A DNA stretch of 13,804 nt, from the NCBI GenBank assembly GCA_005884985.1, contig VAYK01000069.1:1-13804 (forward strand). Direction: 5' to 3'. The notes beneath the pieces are model-generated. The model did no database searches, had not been told where the DNA came from, and was given only the letters and a program-made list of their open reading frames with translations. Position numbers and translations under genes: made by a program. The stretch is from Actinomycetota bacterium. GTDB taxonomy: Bacteria; Actinomycetota; Thermoleophilia; Solirubrobacterales; 70-9. This document shows, one piece after another, positions 1 through 8,346 of this stretch (its first letter is position 1; the number at the start of each line of letters is the position of its first letter).

Positions 1-1038
1 GGTCCGAATGGCGCCGGCAAGACCAACGCGCTCGAGGCGCTCTGCCTGGCGCTCACCGGGCGCTCCTGCCGGACCCGCAACGAGCGCGAGGTGATCGCCT
101 TCGGGGAGCAGCTGGCGCGGATTGAGGCGGAGCTGGCGGACGACGGCAAGACACGCGTGTTCCTCTGGTCGCTGGATCGGTCCGGGGATCGCCGCCATCT
201 CGTCGACGACAGCCCTGCGACGGCGGAGCACGTCGGGCTGCGACCTCCGCTGGCGATCTTTCTGCCCGACCGCCTGGCGCTGGTCAAGGGCCCGCCGGCC
301 GTGCGCCGGACGCATCTGGACCGCCTGTGCGCGGCGCTGTGGCCCGGGCGTGCCGAGCTTCGGCGGCGCTACGGTCGAGCATTGGCCCAGCGGAATGCGT
401 TGTTGGGCCGGATCCGCGCCGGCACCGCGCCGCTGGATTCGCTCGGCGCCTGGGAGCGGGAGCTGGCGGCGGTCGGGTTGGACCTGATCGCGACCCGGCG
501 GGAGGCGGTCGACCTTTTGGCCTCGGAGTTCGCCGGGGCGGCGGCCGACCTGTGTCTGCCGGGAGCCGCCGCGCTTCGCTACCTGCCGCGCACCGAAGCC
601 GCCGAGCCGGAAGAGCTGGCGGCCGAGCTGCGCGAGCGCCGGGCCGCGGACCTGGCGCGCGGTTACACGGCCCATGGGCCGCACCTCGACGAGTTGTCGG
701 TCTCGCTCGGTGGACGTTCGCTGCGCCGCTACGGCTCGCAGGGCGAGCAACGCACGGCGGTGCTGGCGCTGCTGTTCGCCGAGCGCCGCGCCCTGCTCGA
801 GGCGGGTCGCAGACCCCCGCTGATGCTCCTCGACGATGTGATGAGCGAGCTCGACGCGCGCCGTCGCGCCCAGCTTGCGAAGCGGCTCGCCGAGGGCGGC
901 GGCCAAACCGTGCTCACGGCGACCGAGCCGGACCATCTACCGGGCGGCTGCGCGCGCACCGAGGTGGCGCTGCGCCGCGGCGCGCCGATCGCGCCGCCAG
1001 CCGGCGAGCGGCCGAGCGCAGCCCCGCTCGCCGCGTGA
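1..1038 (+). CDS. recF: DNA replication/repair protein RecF (5' truncated)
   Basis: RecF is an SMC-like ATPase that loads onto gapped DNA and helps RecO/RecR place RecA at stalled forks. The frame is open from base 1 and begins with the Walker A motif GPNGAGKTN, so only about 30 N-terminal residues are missing compared with usual RecF. The internal GTG at base 91 is not the start, because the Walker motif lies before it. Visible family motifs are PDRLALVKGPP with RRTHLDRL near bases 265-330, the ABC signature YGSQGEQRT at about 730-756, and Walker B LMLLDDVMSELD at about 820-855, followed by a D-loop-like stretch. The fragment has 345 residues, normal for the family. The stop TGA at 1036-1038 overlaps the GTG start of dciA. 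recF normally follows dnaA-dnaN, which would lie upstream of the window. Recognition is confident. Confidence 0.96.
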   Translation, partial: GPNGAGKTNALEALCLALTGRSCRTRNEREVIAFGEQLARIEAELADDGKTRVFLWSLDRSGDRRHLVDDSPATAEHVGLRPPLAIFLPDRLALVKGPPAVRRTHLDRLCAALWPGRAELRRRYGRALAQRNALLGRIRAGTAPLDSLGAWERELAAVGLDLIATRREAVDLLASEFAGAAADLCLPGAAALRYLPRTEAAEPEELAAELRERRAADLARGYTAHGPHLDELSVSLGGRSLRRYGSQGEQRTAVLALLFAERRALLEAGRRPPLMLLDDVMSELDARRRAQLAKRLAEGGGQTVLTATEPDHLPGGCARTEVALRRGAPIAPPAGERPSAAPLAA

Positions 1039-1367
1039 GACCGCGGCGCTCACCCCGCACGCTCGGCGCCGCGCTCCGCCAGGCGCGGGCGGGAGCCGAG
1101 CCGAAGACCCTGCTCGCGGCGGCCCAGAGCGCGTGGCCGACCGCCGCCGGCATCCGGATCGCGGCCGAGGCGGAGCCGGTGGCAGAGCGAGATGGCGTGG
1201 TGACGATCGCCTGCCGCTCGGCGACCTGGGCGCAGGAGCTCGACCTGCTGCAGGAGGAGCTCCTGGAAAGGCTCAATGGGGCGCTTTCGGAGGCCGATCG
1301 GGGCGCCATCGCCGCCCCCGTCCGAGCCCTTCGCTTCACTGCCGACGCGCCTCGCCACATCGATTGA
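1035..1367 (+). CDS. dciA: DciA-like DUF721 replication protein
   Basis: This small protein (110 residues) belongs to the DUF721/DciA family. DciA is the ancestral bacterial loader or operator of the replicative helicase DnaB in bacteria that lack DnaC/DnaI. Evidence is the position between recF and gyrB, where actinobacteria keep it, the length, and the body TLLAAAQSAWPTAAG, followed by VVTIACRSATWAQELDLLQ and EELLERLN, which match the family's KH-like fold (strand, conserved S-x-W-AQEL helix). I place the start at GTG 1035, which overlaps the recF stop as GTGA, the typical coupled arrangement. The same frame is open further upstream inside recF, but that part is a GC-driven shadow. No separate Shine-Dalgarno is obvious, consistent with coupling to recF. 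The basic N-terminus (RPRRSPR) is usual. The symbol rests on family and synteny. Confidence 0.85.
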   Translation: MRPRRSPRTLGAALRQARAGAEPKTLLAAAQSAWPTAAGIRIAAEAEPVAERDGVVTIACRSATWAQELDLLQEELLERLNGALSEADRGAIAAPVRALRFTADAPRHID

Positions 1368-1443
1368 CTCCCTGACTCCCTTTCATTCGTGAATTGCAGG
1401 GATTTCGTTACAACTTCCTGGGTTTTCCGGGGGCTCTTCCTGA

Positions 1444-1449
1444 TATCCT
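1444..1449 (+). promoter_or_regulatory. Possible -10 box upstream of gyrB (TATCCT)
   Basis: The 202-nt gap between dciA and gyrB is noticeably richer in A/T than its surroundings, and gyrB usually has its own supercoiling-sensitive promoter. TATCCT fits the TANNNT pattern. No convincing -35 lies 16-18 nt upstream, so this is a weak call. A good-looking -35 hexamer TTGACG sits at 1506-1511 but has no matching -10 at the right distance. Confidence 0.25.
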
Positions 1450-1515
1450 TATGTGAACTTGGACGCATTCCTCGAACCGCCCGGCCAGCCCTCCCGGCGG
1501 CGCGCTTGACGGTCG

Positions 1516-1546
1516 GGGTTTCTCATCGTGCCAGGGTTTCTCATCG
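1516..1546 (+). repeat. 13-bp exact direct repeat in the gyrB leader
   Basis: GGGTTTCTCATCG occurs at 1516-1528 and again at 1534-1546, giving an 18-bp period, within 55 nt of the gyrB start and just after the hexamer TTGACG. It could be a pair of binding sites for a regulator or a leader RNA element controlling gyrase synthesis. Role is inferred from position only. Confidence 0.5.
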
Positions 1547-1559
1547 ACCCAGCGAACCG

Positions 1560-1565
1560 AAAGGA
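1560..1565 (+). promoter_or_regulatory. Ribosome binding site of gyrB
   Basis: AAAGGA ends 4 nt before the GTG at 1570 and decides the start. The first residues downstream, MAKSKARTGG, are a plausible basic N-terminus. Confidence 0.6.
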
Positions 1566-1569
1566 CTGA

Positions 1570-4015
<2,446 letters not shown>

Positions 4016-4879
4016 ATGGAAGCCGGCGGACTGGAGGCCCTCACCGGGCGCATAGAGGAACGCGAGCTCACCCAGGAGATGCGCTCGTCGTACCTCGATT
4101 ACGCGATGAGCGTGATCGTCGGCCGGGCGCTGCCCGACGTCCGCGACGGGCTCAAACCGGTTCACCGCCGCGTGCTCTATGCGATGCACGACCTGGCGCT
4201 GCAGCCCAACCGGCCCTACCGCAAGTCGGCCTTCATCGTCGGCGAGGTGATGGGTAAGTACCACCCCCACGGCGACACCGCAATCTACGACACGCTCGCC
4301 CGCATGGCGCAGGACTTCTCGCTGCGCTACCCGCTCGTCGACGGGCAGGGGAACTTCGGCTCCATCGACGACGACCCGCCAGCCGCCATGCGCTACACCG
4401 AAGCCCGCCTTGCCCGGCTGGCGACGGAGATGCTGCGCGATATCGAAGCCGACACGGTCGACTTCGGCCCCAACTACGACGAGTCGCAACAGGAGCCGCT
4501 CGTGTTGCCGGCTAGGTTCCCGAACCTGCTCGTCAACGGCACCGCGGGGATCGCGGTCGGGATGGCTACCAACATCCCGCCCCACAACCTGAGCGAGGTG
4601 GTGGGCGCTGTCAAGGCGTATATCGAGAACCCCGAGATCGACCTCGCCGGGCTGATGAAGCATGTCAAGGGTCCGGACTTCCCGGGCGGCGGCATGATGA
4701 GCGCCGAGGGGATCCGCGACGCCTACGCATCCGGCCGCGGCAGTGTGCGCGTTCGCGCCCGCGTCCACGTCGAGCCGCTGCGCGGCGGCAGGGAGGCGGT
4801 GATCGTCTCGGAGCTGCCGTTCATGGTCAAGAAGGGCGGCGACAGCGGCCTGATCACCAAGATCGCCGGCGGCTGGTGA
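4016..4879 (+). CDS. gyrA: DNA gyrase subunit A, N-terminal fragment (winged-helix/tower part)
   Basis: This is the breakage-reunion part of GyrA, starting with ATG directly after the gyrB stop. Visible are the N-terminal arm ELTQEMRSSYLDYAMSVI, the quinolone region YHPHGDTAIYD (T88 and D92 at the E. coli Ser83/Asp87 positions, the sensitive-type state) and the catalytic tyrosine Y127 in AAMRYTEARL. Further on are FPNLLVNGTAGIAVGMATN and the tower-domain lead-in VIVSELPFMVKKGG. After LITKIA (ending 4867) the frame reads GGW and stops at TGA 4877-4879. A normal GyrA carries roughly 20 more residues here, including the ISDLRDESD motif, before the RLVIELKRG that appears in another frame at 4870. 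The 3' end is therefore artificial or deleted. This fragment (287 codons) cannot be a complete GyrA. The stop overlaps the GTG of the next fragment (GTGA). Confidence 0.92.
   Translation: MEAGGLEALTGRIEERELTQEMRSSYLDYAMSVIVGRALPDVRDGLKPVHRRVLYAMHDLALQPNRPYRKSAFIVGEVMGKYHPHGDTAIYDTLARMAQDFSLRYPLVDGQGNFGSIDDDPPAAMRYTEARLARLATEMLRDIEADTVDFGPNYDESQQEPLVLPARFPNLLVNGTAGIAVGMATNIPPHNLSEVVGAVKAYIENPEIDLAGLMKHVKGPDFPGGGMMSAEGIRDAYASGRGSVRVRARVHVEPLRGGREAVIVSELPFMVKKGGDSGLITKIAGGW
4867..4870 (+). other. gyrA break 1 with missing conserved block
   Basis: The sequence joins KIA in frame 2 to RLVIELKRG in frame 1. The family block between them (about 20 residues, including the DLRDES motif) is absent. 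The frame change requires the loss to be 3n+1 bases, roughly 67 by memory of E. coli GyrA. The most economical junction is between 4868 and 4869. Confidence 0.75.
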
Positions 4880-5394
4880 TCGAGCTGAAGCGCGGCGGCG
4901 ACCCGCACGAGGTCGTCCTCAACCAGCTCTTCAAGCACACCCAGATGCAGGCCTCTTTCGGCTTCAACATGGTCGCTCTGGTCGACGGGGTGCCGCGAAC
5001 GCTCAGCCTCAAGGAGTTGATCCACCACTATGTCGGCCACCAGCGCGAGGTCGTCACCCGGCGCACCCAGTACGAGCTGCGCCGCGCCGAGGCCCGCGCC
5101 CACATCCTCGAGGGGCTGCTGATTGCGCTTGACAACCTCGACGCGGTGATCCAGCTGATCCGCTCCTCGGCCGACACCGACACCGCCCGCGCCGCGCTGA
5201 TCGACAAGTTCGAGCTCTCCGAGGAACAGGCCCAGGCGATCCTCGACATGCGTCTCTCGCGACTCACGGCGCTGGAGTCGGACAAGGTTCATTCCGAACA
5301 CGCCGAGCTGATCGAGCGGATCGCCGCGCTGCGCGCGATCCTCGGCGAACCTGCGCGGATCGATGGCGTCGTCGTCGAGGAGCTCGCGACATGA
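4876..5394 (+). CDS. gyrA: DNA gyrase subunit A, middle fragment (coiled coil/C-gate)
   Basis: This frame continues GyrA after break 1: VIELKRGGDPHEVVLNQLFK, HTQMQASFGFNMVALVDG and HQREVVTRRTQYELRRAEARA (the long coiled-coil arm). It then shows AHILEGLLIALDNLD and the C-gate/return helix SEEQAQAILDMRLSRLTALE. GyrA homology can be read from about 4870 (RLVIEL). The first possible start is GTG 4876, overlapping the previous stop as GTGA, but no Shine-Dalgarno precedes it. The frame ends GVVVEELAT with TGA 5392-5394, overlapping the next ATG as ATGA. As a free peptide it would be a bare coiled coil with no known function. I read it as part of one broken gyrA rather than a gene. Confidence 0.88.
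   Translation: MIELKRGGDPHEVVLNQLFKHTQMQASFGFNMVALVDGVPRTLSLKELIHHYVGHQREVVTRRTQYELRRAEARAHILEGLLIALDNLDAVIQLIRSSADTDTARAALIDKFELSEEQAQAILDMRLSRLTALESDKVHSEHAELIERIAALRAILGEPARIDGVVVEELAT
5384..5391 (+). other. gyrA break 2 with missing linker block
   Basis: Frame 1 ends VVVEELA and frame 3 resumes DMNIEDMIADQQ. In GyrA about 18-20 residues, including the conserved GD-x-RRTEI stretch, normally lie between these. The loss must again be 3n+1 bases (about 58-61). It falls at the boundary between the breakage-reunion domain and the DNA-wrapping C-terminal domain. Confidence 0.72.
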
Positions 5395-6506
5395 ACATCG
5401 AAGACATGATCGCCGACCAGCAGATGGTGATCTCGATCACCCGCTCCGGCTACGTCAAGCGGCTGCCGCTGGCTACCTACCGCCAGCAGCGCCGCGGCGG
5501 CATCGGGGTGATGGGGATGGACCTGAAGGAGGGCGACTACATCGAGCACCTGCACATCTGCTCGACGCACGATTGGATGCTCTTCTTCACCAACCGCGGC
5601 AAGGTCTACCGGCTCAAGGTCTACGAGCTGCCGGAGGGCTCGCGCACCTCGAAGGGACGGGCCCTGGTCAACGTGTTGCCGCTGAGCGACCGCGAGCGGG
5701 TGATGGCGGTGAAGCCGACCCGCGACTTCAGCGAGGGCAAGTACCTGGTCTTCGCTACCGCCAAGGGACAGGTCAAGAAGACCGAGTTCACCGCCTACAA
5801 CACGCCGATCCGGGCCGACGGGATCATCGCGATCAAGGTCCGTGACGGCGACGAGCTGGTGCAGGTGAGGCTGACCTCGGGCAAGGACGACGTGCTGCTG
5901 GTCTCGAAGTCGGGCCACGCCTCGCGATTCTCGGAGAAGGCGGTGCGGCCGATGGGTCGCGACACTTCCGGCGTCAGGGGGATGAACGTCGCCGGCAAGA
6001 TCGGGCGCGAGGCGAACCGCGTGTTGGCGATGGACATCGCTCGCGACGACGCCGAGCTCTTCGTGGTCACCGAGAACGGCTACGGCAAGCGCACCGCGAT
6101 CGCCGAGTATCCGGTGAAGGGGCGCGGCACCAAGGGAGTGCTGACCGCGAAGCTGACGCCGAAGAAGGGCGGTCTGGCGGGCGCGCTGATCGTTCGCGAG
6201 CACCAGGACCTGCTGTTCATCTCCGAGAACGGCATGGTGCAGCGCACCAAGGCCGGTGGGATCTCGCAGATGGGCCGCGCCACCCAGGGCGTCAGGGTGA
6301 TGAACCTGCGCGACGATCGGGTCAGCGCCGTCGCCCTGGTGGTCGAGTCGGGCGCCCCGGTGGAGGAGAACGGCGCGTCCGAGGATGGCGGCGAGCCCGC
6401 CGCCGCGGCGACGGGTGAGCCGGCGGAGGCCGCGAAGGCTGACGGCAAGCCGGCCCGCACCCCCGCCCCTGGCAAGCGCGGCCCCCGGAAGAAGCGCTCG
6501 GGATAG
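5391..6506 (+). CDS. gyrA: DNA gyrase subunit A, C-terminal DNA-wrapping domain fragment
   Basis: This is the six-bladed beta-pinwheel that wraps DNA and makes gyrase able to supercoil negatively. The GyrA-box QRRGGIG follows ATYR near residue 32-38. Blade signatures repeat along the frame: GYVKRLPL, GKVYRLKVYELPE, GQVKKTEFTAYN, GHASRFSEKAVRPMGRDTSG, GYGKRTAIAEYP and GMVQRTKAGGISQMGR. The ATG at 5391 is the methionine of the linker (MNIEDMI), not a natural gene start, and only the ATGA overlap precedes it. After about residue 325 comes a disordered Ala/Pro/Lys tail ending GKRGPRKKRSG. It is basic, unlike the acidic tail of E. coli GyrA. Stop TAG is at 6504-6506. Joined with the two upstream fragments it makes about 830 residues, or about 870 if the two missing blocks are restored, which is normal GyrA length. 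Confidence 0.92.
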   Translation: MNIEDMIADQQMVISITRSGYVKRLPLATYRQQRRGGIGVMGMDLKEGDYIEHLHICSTHDWMLFFTNRGKVYRLKVYELPEGSRTSKGRALVNVLPLSDRERVMAVKPTRDFSEGKYLVFATAKGQVKKTEFTAYNTPIRADGIIAIKVRDGDELVQVRLTSGKDDVLLVSKSGHASRFSEKAVRPMGRDTSGVRGMNVAGKIGREANRVLAMDIARDDAELFVVTENGYGKRTAIAEYPVKGRGTKGVLTAKLTPKKGGLAGALIVREHQDLLFISENGMVQRTKAGGISQMGRATQGVRVMNLRDDRVSAVALVVESGAPVEENGASEDGGEPAAAATGEPAEAAKADGKPARTPAPGKRGPRKKRSG

Positions 6507-6517
6507 TCTGCGCCGCC

Positions 6518-7345
6518 GTGGACGAGCTTCGCGGCCGCAACGCCCTCGTCACCGGCGCCGGAGGCGGCCTCGGTGGCTACATCGCCCAGGCGCTCGCGGC
6601 GGAGGGCGTGAACCTCGCCTTGACCGACCTGCCGGGGGCCGCGGTGGACCGCCTGGCGGCTGAGCTGCGCAGCCGCGGCGTGGAGGTTCGGTGCGCGCCG
6701 GCGGACCTCAGCGATGCCGATCAGCGCCAGCGCCTTGCGGCCTGGGCCACTGGGGCGCTTGGCCCGCTGGACATCCTGGTCAACAACGCCGGGCTCGAGT
6801 TCGGGGGAAGCTTTCTGCGCACCACCGAGGAGGAGCTCGAGGCGATCGTCGCGATCAACCTGCTGGCGGTGATGGACCTGACGCGGATCGTCCTTCCCGG
6901 GATGCTGGAGCGCGAGCGCGGCCACGTTGTCAACATGGCCTCGCTCGCAGGCAAGGTGCCCCCCATGTACCTCGCGTCCTATGCGGCCACGAAGCACGGT
7001 GTGGTCGGATTCACGCACGCTCTGCGGGTCGAGAATGGAGGCGGCAAGCCGGTCGGCTTCTCGGCGATCTGCCCCGGCTTCGTCAGCAGGGTGGGGATGT
7101 TCGGGCGCCTCGAGCACCTCGTGTCGGCGCCTCGTGTGCTCGGAACCGTGCCGCCCGAGTCCGTCGGCGAGGCTGTGGTGCGGGCGATCCGCAAGAACCT
7201 GGCCGAGGTGATCGTCAACAAGCGCCCGGTGCGACCGCTCGTGGTGCTCAACGCCGCCGCGCCTCGTCTGGCGGCTCGGCTTGGGCGCGTCCGACCCATG
7301 CGGGAGTTCGCGGAGCGCTTCGCGCGGGCCCGCGATCACCTCTGA
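6518..7345 (+). CDS. Short-chain dehydrogenase/reductase (SDR)
   Basis: This 275-residue classical SDR is an NAD(P)-dependent oxidoreductase whose substrate cannot be told from sequence. Motifs in order are the Rossmann cofactor loop TGAGGGLG (12-19), acidic D37 after the second strand (suggesting NAD(H) preference), ADLSD (62-66) and NNAG (89-92). The catalytic set is N114, S142 (in NMASLAG), Y155 and K159 (YAATK), followed by CPGFVS (185-190). The C-terminus is basic and amphipathic (RPLVVLNAAAPRLAARLGR), as in SDRs that associate with membranes or oligomerise. The start is GTG 6518, 11 nt after the gyrA stop, with no clear Shine-Dalgarno, so it is probably read from the gyrase transcript. 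The upstream frame overlaps gyrA and was not used. It ends at TGA 7343-7345. Family certain, function unknown. Confidence 0.9.
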   Translation: MDELRGRNALVTGAGGGLGGYIAQALAAEGVNLALTDLPGAAVDRLAAELRSRGVEVRCAPADLSDADQRQRLAAWATGALGPLDILVNNAGLEFGGSFLRTTEEELEAIVAINLLAVMDLTRIVLPGMLERERGHVVNMASLAGKVPPMYLASYAATKHGVVGFTHALRVENGGGKPVGFSAICPGFVSRVGMFGRLEHLVSAPRVLGTVPPESVGEAVVRAIRKNLAEVIVNKRPVRPLVVLNAAAPRLAARLGRVRPMREFAERFARARDHL

Positions 7346-7413
7346 GCTCGGTCGCCGCCGGCCGCTCGCGCCGCAGGTCGACTGCTGCTTCTGCTTCAAT
7401 CGGGGAACCGGAG

Positions 7414-7427
7414 AAAGGAGGTGGTCC
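7414..7427 (+). promoter_or_regulatory. Extended Shine-Dalgarno, 14 nt
   Basis: AAAGGAGGTGGTCC can pair with the whole 3' tail of 16S rRNA (anti-SD GGAUCACCUCCUUU) over 14 positions with one G-U wobble. It lies 4 nt before TTG 7432. This is far longer than any other ribosome binding site in the window. Confidence 0.75.
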
Positions 7428-7431
7428 TAAC

Positions 7432-7476
7432 TTGAGTCACATGCTCTTCGGGACACCGGAGGTGCAGGGCCGCTAG
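7432..7476 (+). CDS. Putative 14-codon small ORF/leader peptide
   Basis: TTG AGT CAC ATG opens a 14-codon frame ending TAG 7474-7476 that would encode MSHMLFGTPEVQGR. The only reason to call it is the exceptional 14-nt Shine-Dalgarno at 7414-7427, placed 4 nt before TTG and 13 nt before the internal ATG 7441. No gene follows on the + strand. Instead come a GC hairpin at 7485-7497, 90 nt of sequence with no frame I can support, and a bidirectional terminator. It could be a translated leader peptide for a short RNA, a tiny functional peptide, or a ribosome-capturing RNA. It has no signal peptide, no membrane segment and no run of one amino acid that would mark a classical attenuator. I do not recognise a named family. 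Confidence 0.5.
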   Translation: MSHMLFGTPEVQGR

Positions 7477-7484
7477 GAGGCCGT

Positions 7485-7497
7485 GCGGGCCGCCCGC
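7485..7497 (+). other. GC-rich hairpin after the small ORF
   Basis: GCGGG CCG CCCGC forms a 5-bp stem 8 nt after the small-ORF stop. No T-run follows, so it is not a standard terminator. It may fold together with the ORF transcript. Confidence 0.35.
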
Positions 7498-7590
7498 GGA
7501 ATCCACCCCGGGCACCGGCGAGCAGGGGAGGTGGGGAGCAAGTCCCGCCCCGCCGCCAATTCCCAACTCGCTTCCCAACCGCACCTTGAC

Positions 7591-7618
7591 GAAGGGCCGC
7601 CTCTCGGGGCGGCCCTTC
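7591..7618. terminator. Strong palindromic terminator between convergent genes
   Basis: GAAGGGCCGCC (7591-7601) pairs perfectly with GGCGGCCCTTC (7608-7618) around a 6-nt loop TCTCGG, an 11-bp stem. It lies one base beyond the HNH stop codon (7620-7622, - strand) and downstream of the + strand SDR/small ORF. It can therefore act in both directions. T-runs are lacking, as is common in GC-rich actinobacteria. Confidence 0.8.
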
Positions 7619-7619
7619 G

Positions 7620-8285
7620 CTATGCAGCCACCAGATAAGGCTGCCAGGCGATCGGGATCCGCGGGCTGGCCAGCCGGATGAAGACGGTCGGTCCAGGGGG
7701 CCGCGGCCGGCTACTGGGATGCATCCGGGCCTCCCGGGGGGTGAGGTTGCCCTTCTTCCGGTTGCACGGAGCACACGAAGCAACGATGTTCTCCCACACC
7801 GATTCGCCGCCGCGGCTTCGCGGGATCACGTGGTCGACGGTGAGGCCCGTCGCCTGGCGCCCGCAGTACTGGCAGGTCCAAGCATCGCGCGCGAGCACCG
7901 CCTTGCGGGTGATCTTGCGCCGATGCACGTCGCGGGGGATGCGGATATATCGGATCAGGCGGATCACACAGGGACGGTCGAACGTCAGGCGCTCGGAATG
8001 GAGCGCCCCCTCGCCGCGCTCGATGACCTCGGCCCGCTCCTTGAGCACGAGCACCGTGGCGCGGCGCACGTTGCAGACGTTGATCGGCTCATAGCTCGCA
8101 TTGAGGACGAGCACGCGACCACCGATGGCCACGTGGGGACGGTGGCCGTTCAGCCGGTGGCCGTTGGCCATCGGACTCGGCCGGTGGCCGTTGGCGGTGG
8201 AATCCCCCGCCGGAGACGCAACCCTCCCAGGCTCCGGAGCGCTGGCGCCCTGGAGCCCTACGTGAGGGTCGGCGTTGCTGTGCAT
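7620..8285 (-). CDS. HNH endonuclease with NGHR-repeat N-terminal extension
   Basis: This is a 221-residue HNH-family protein of the type widespread as a single housekeeping-like copy in actinobacteria and cyanobacteria; its biological role is not established. Residues 1-55 are low-complexity and contain three NGHR copies. The conserved core follows: VLVLNASYEPINVCNVRRA (58-76), VIRLIRYIRIPRDVHR (107-122), the zinc knuckle pair CQYC (138-141) and CAPC (171-174), and the active-site set DH (151-152), WEN (164-166) and N175. The C-terminal strand PTVFIRL to WQPYL is also family-typical. I chose ATG at 8285. The frame is open further upstream, but that is antisense to the pheA 3' end and reads as noise. 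The Shine-Dalgarno is weak and a TACAAT box sits 9 nt before the ATG, so the message may be nearly leaderless. It is the last gene of the minus-strand run, ending at the terminator. Confidence 0.88.
   Translation of the reverse strand: MHSNADPHVGLQGASAPEPGRVASPAGDSTANGHRPSPMANGHRLNGHRPHVAIGGRVLVLNASYEPINVCNVRRATVLVLKERAEVIERGEGALHSERLTFDRPCVIRLIRYIRIPRDVHRRKITRKAVLARDAWTCQYCGRQATGLTVDHVIPRSRGGESVWENIVASCAPCNRKKGNLTPREARMHPSSRPRPPGPTVFIRLASPRIPIAWQPYLVAA
8140..8192 (-). repeat. Three copies of an 11-bp repeat encoding NGHR
   Basis: CGGTGGCCGTT (plus-strand sense) occurs at 8140-8150, 8155-8165 and 8182-8192. On the minus strand it encodes the NGHR(P) units in the HNH protein's N-terminal extension. 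Copy spacing is 15 and 27 nt, both multiples of 3, so the reading frame is kept. Confidence 0.7.
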
Positions 8286-8294
8286 AGCGCCACG

Positions 8295-8300
8295 ATTGTA
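8295..8300 (-). promoter_or_regulatory. Possible -10 box for the HNH gene (TACAAT)
   Basis: TACAAT on the minus strand ends 9 nt before ATG 8285 and matches 5 of 6 bases of TATAAT, unusual in this GC-rich sequence. At that distance transcription would begin only a few bases before the ATG, giving a nearly leaderless mRNA, which fits the lack of a Shine-Dalgarno. No clear -35 was found. Confidence 0.4.
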
Positions 8301-8346
8301 GACGGCACCCTTACGGTCCCAGGGCCTAGCGGTGCGAGAGGTACGA

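Noticed and set aside
1506..1535. Complete sigma-70 promoter built on TTGACG
   Set aside because: At 16-18 nt spacing the bases are GTGCCA, TGCCAG or GCCAGG, none resembling a -10 box.
4867..5391. Inteins, introns or translational bypass elements in gyrA
   Set aside because: Those add sequence. Here conserved sequence is missing, with no inserted element at either joint.
6080..7399. 439-codon minus-strand frame opposite the gyrA 3' end and SDR
   Set aside because: Antisense to two genes with clear motifs, and it carries no family signature.
7526..7565. tRNA-like 3' end (CAAGTCCCGCCCC with a following GCCGCCA)
   Set aside because: The T-loop does not match TTCRANY, and no anticodon arm, D-arm or complementary acceptor strand lies at the right distance upstream.
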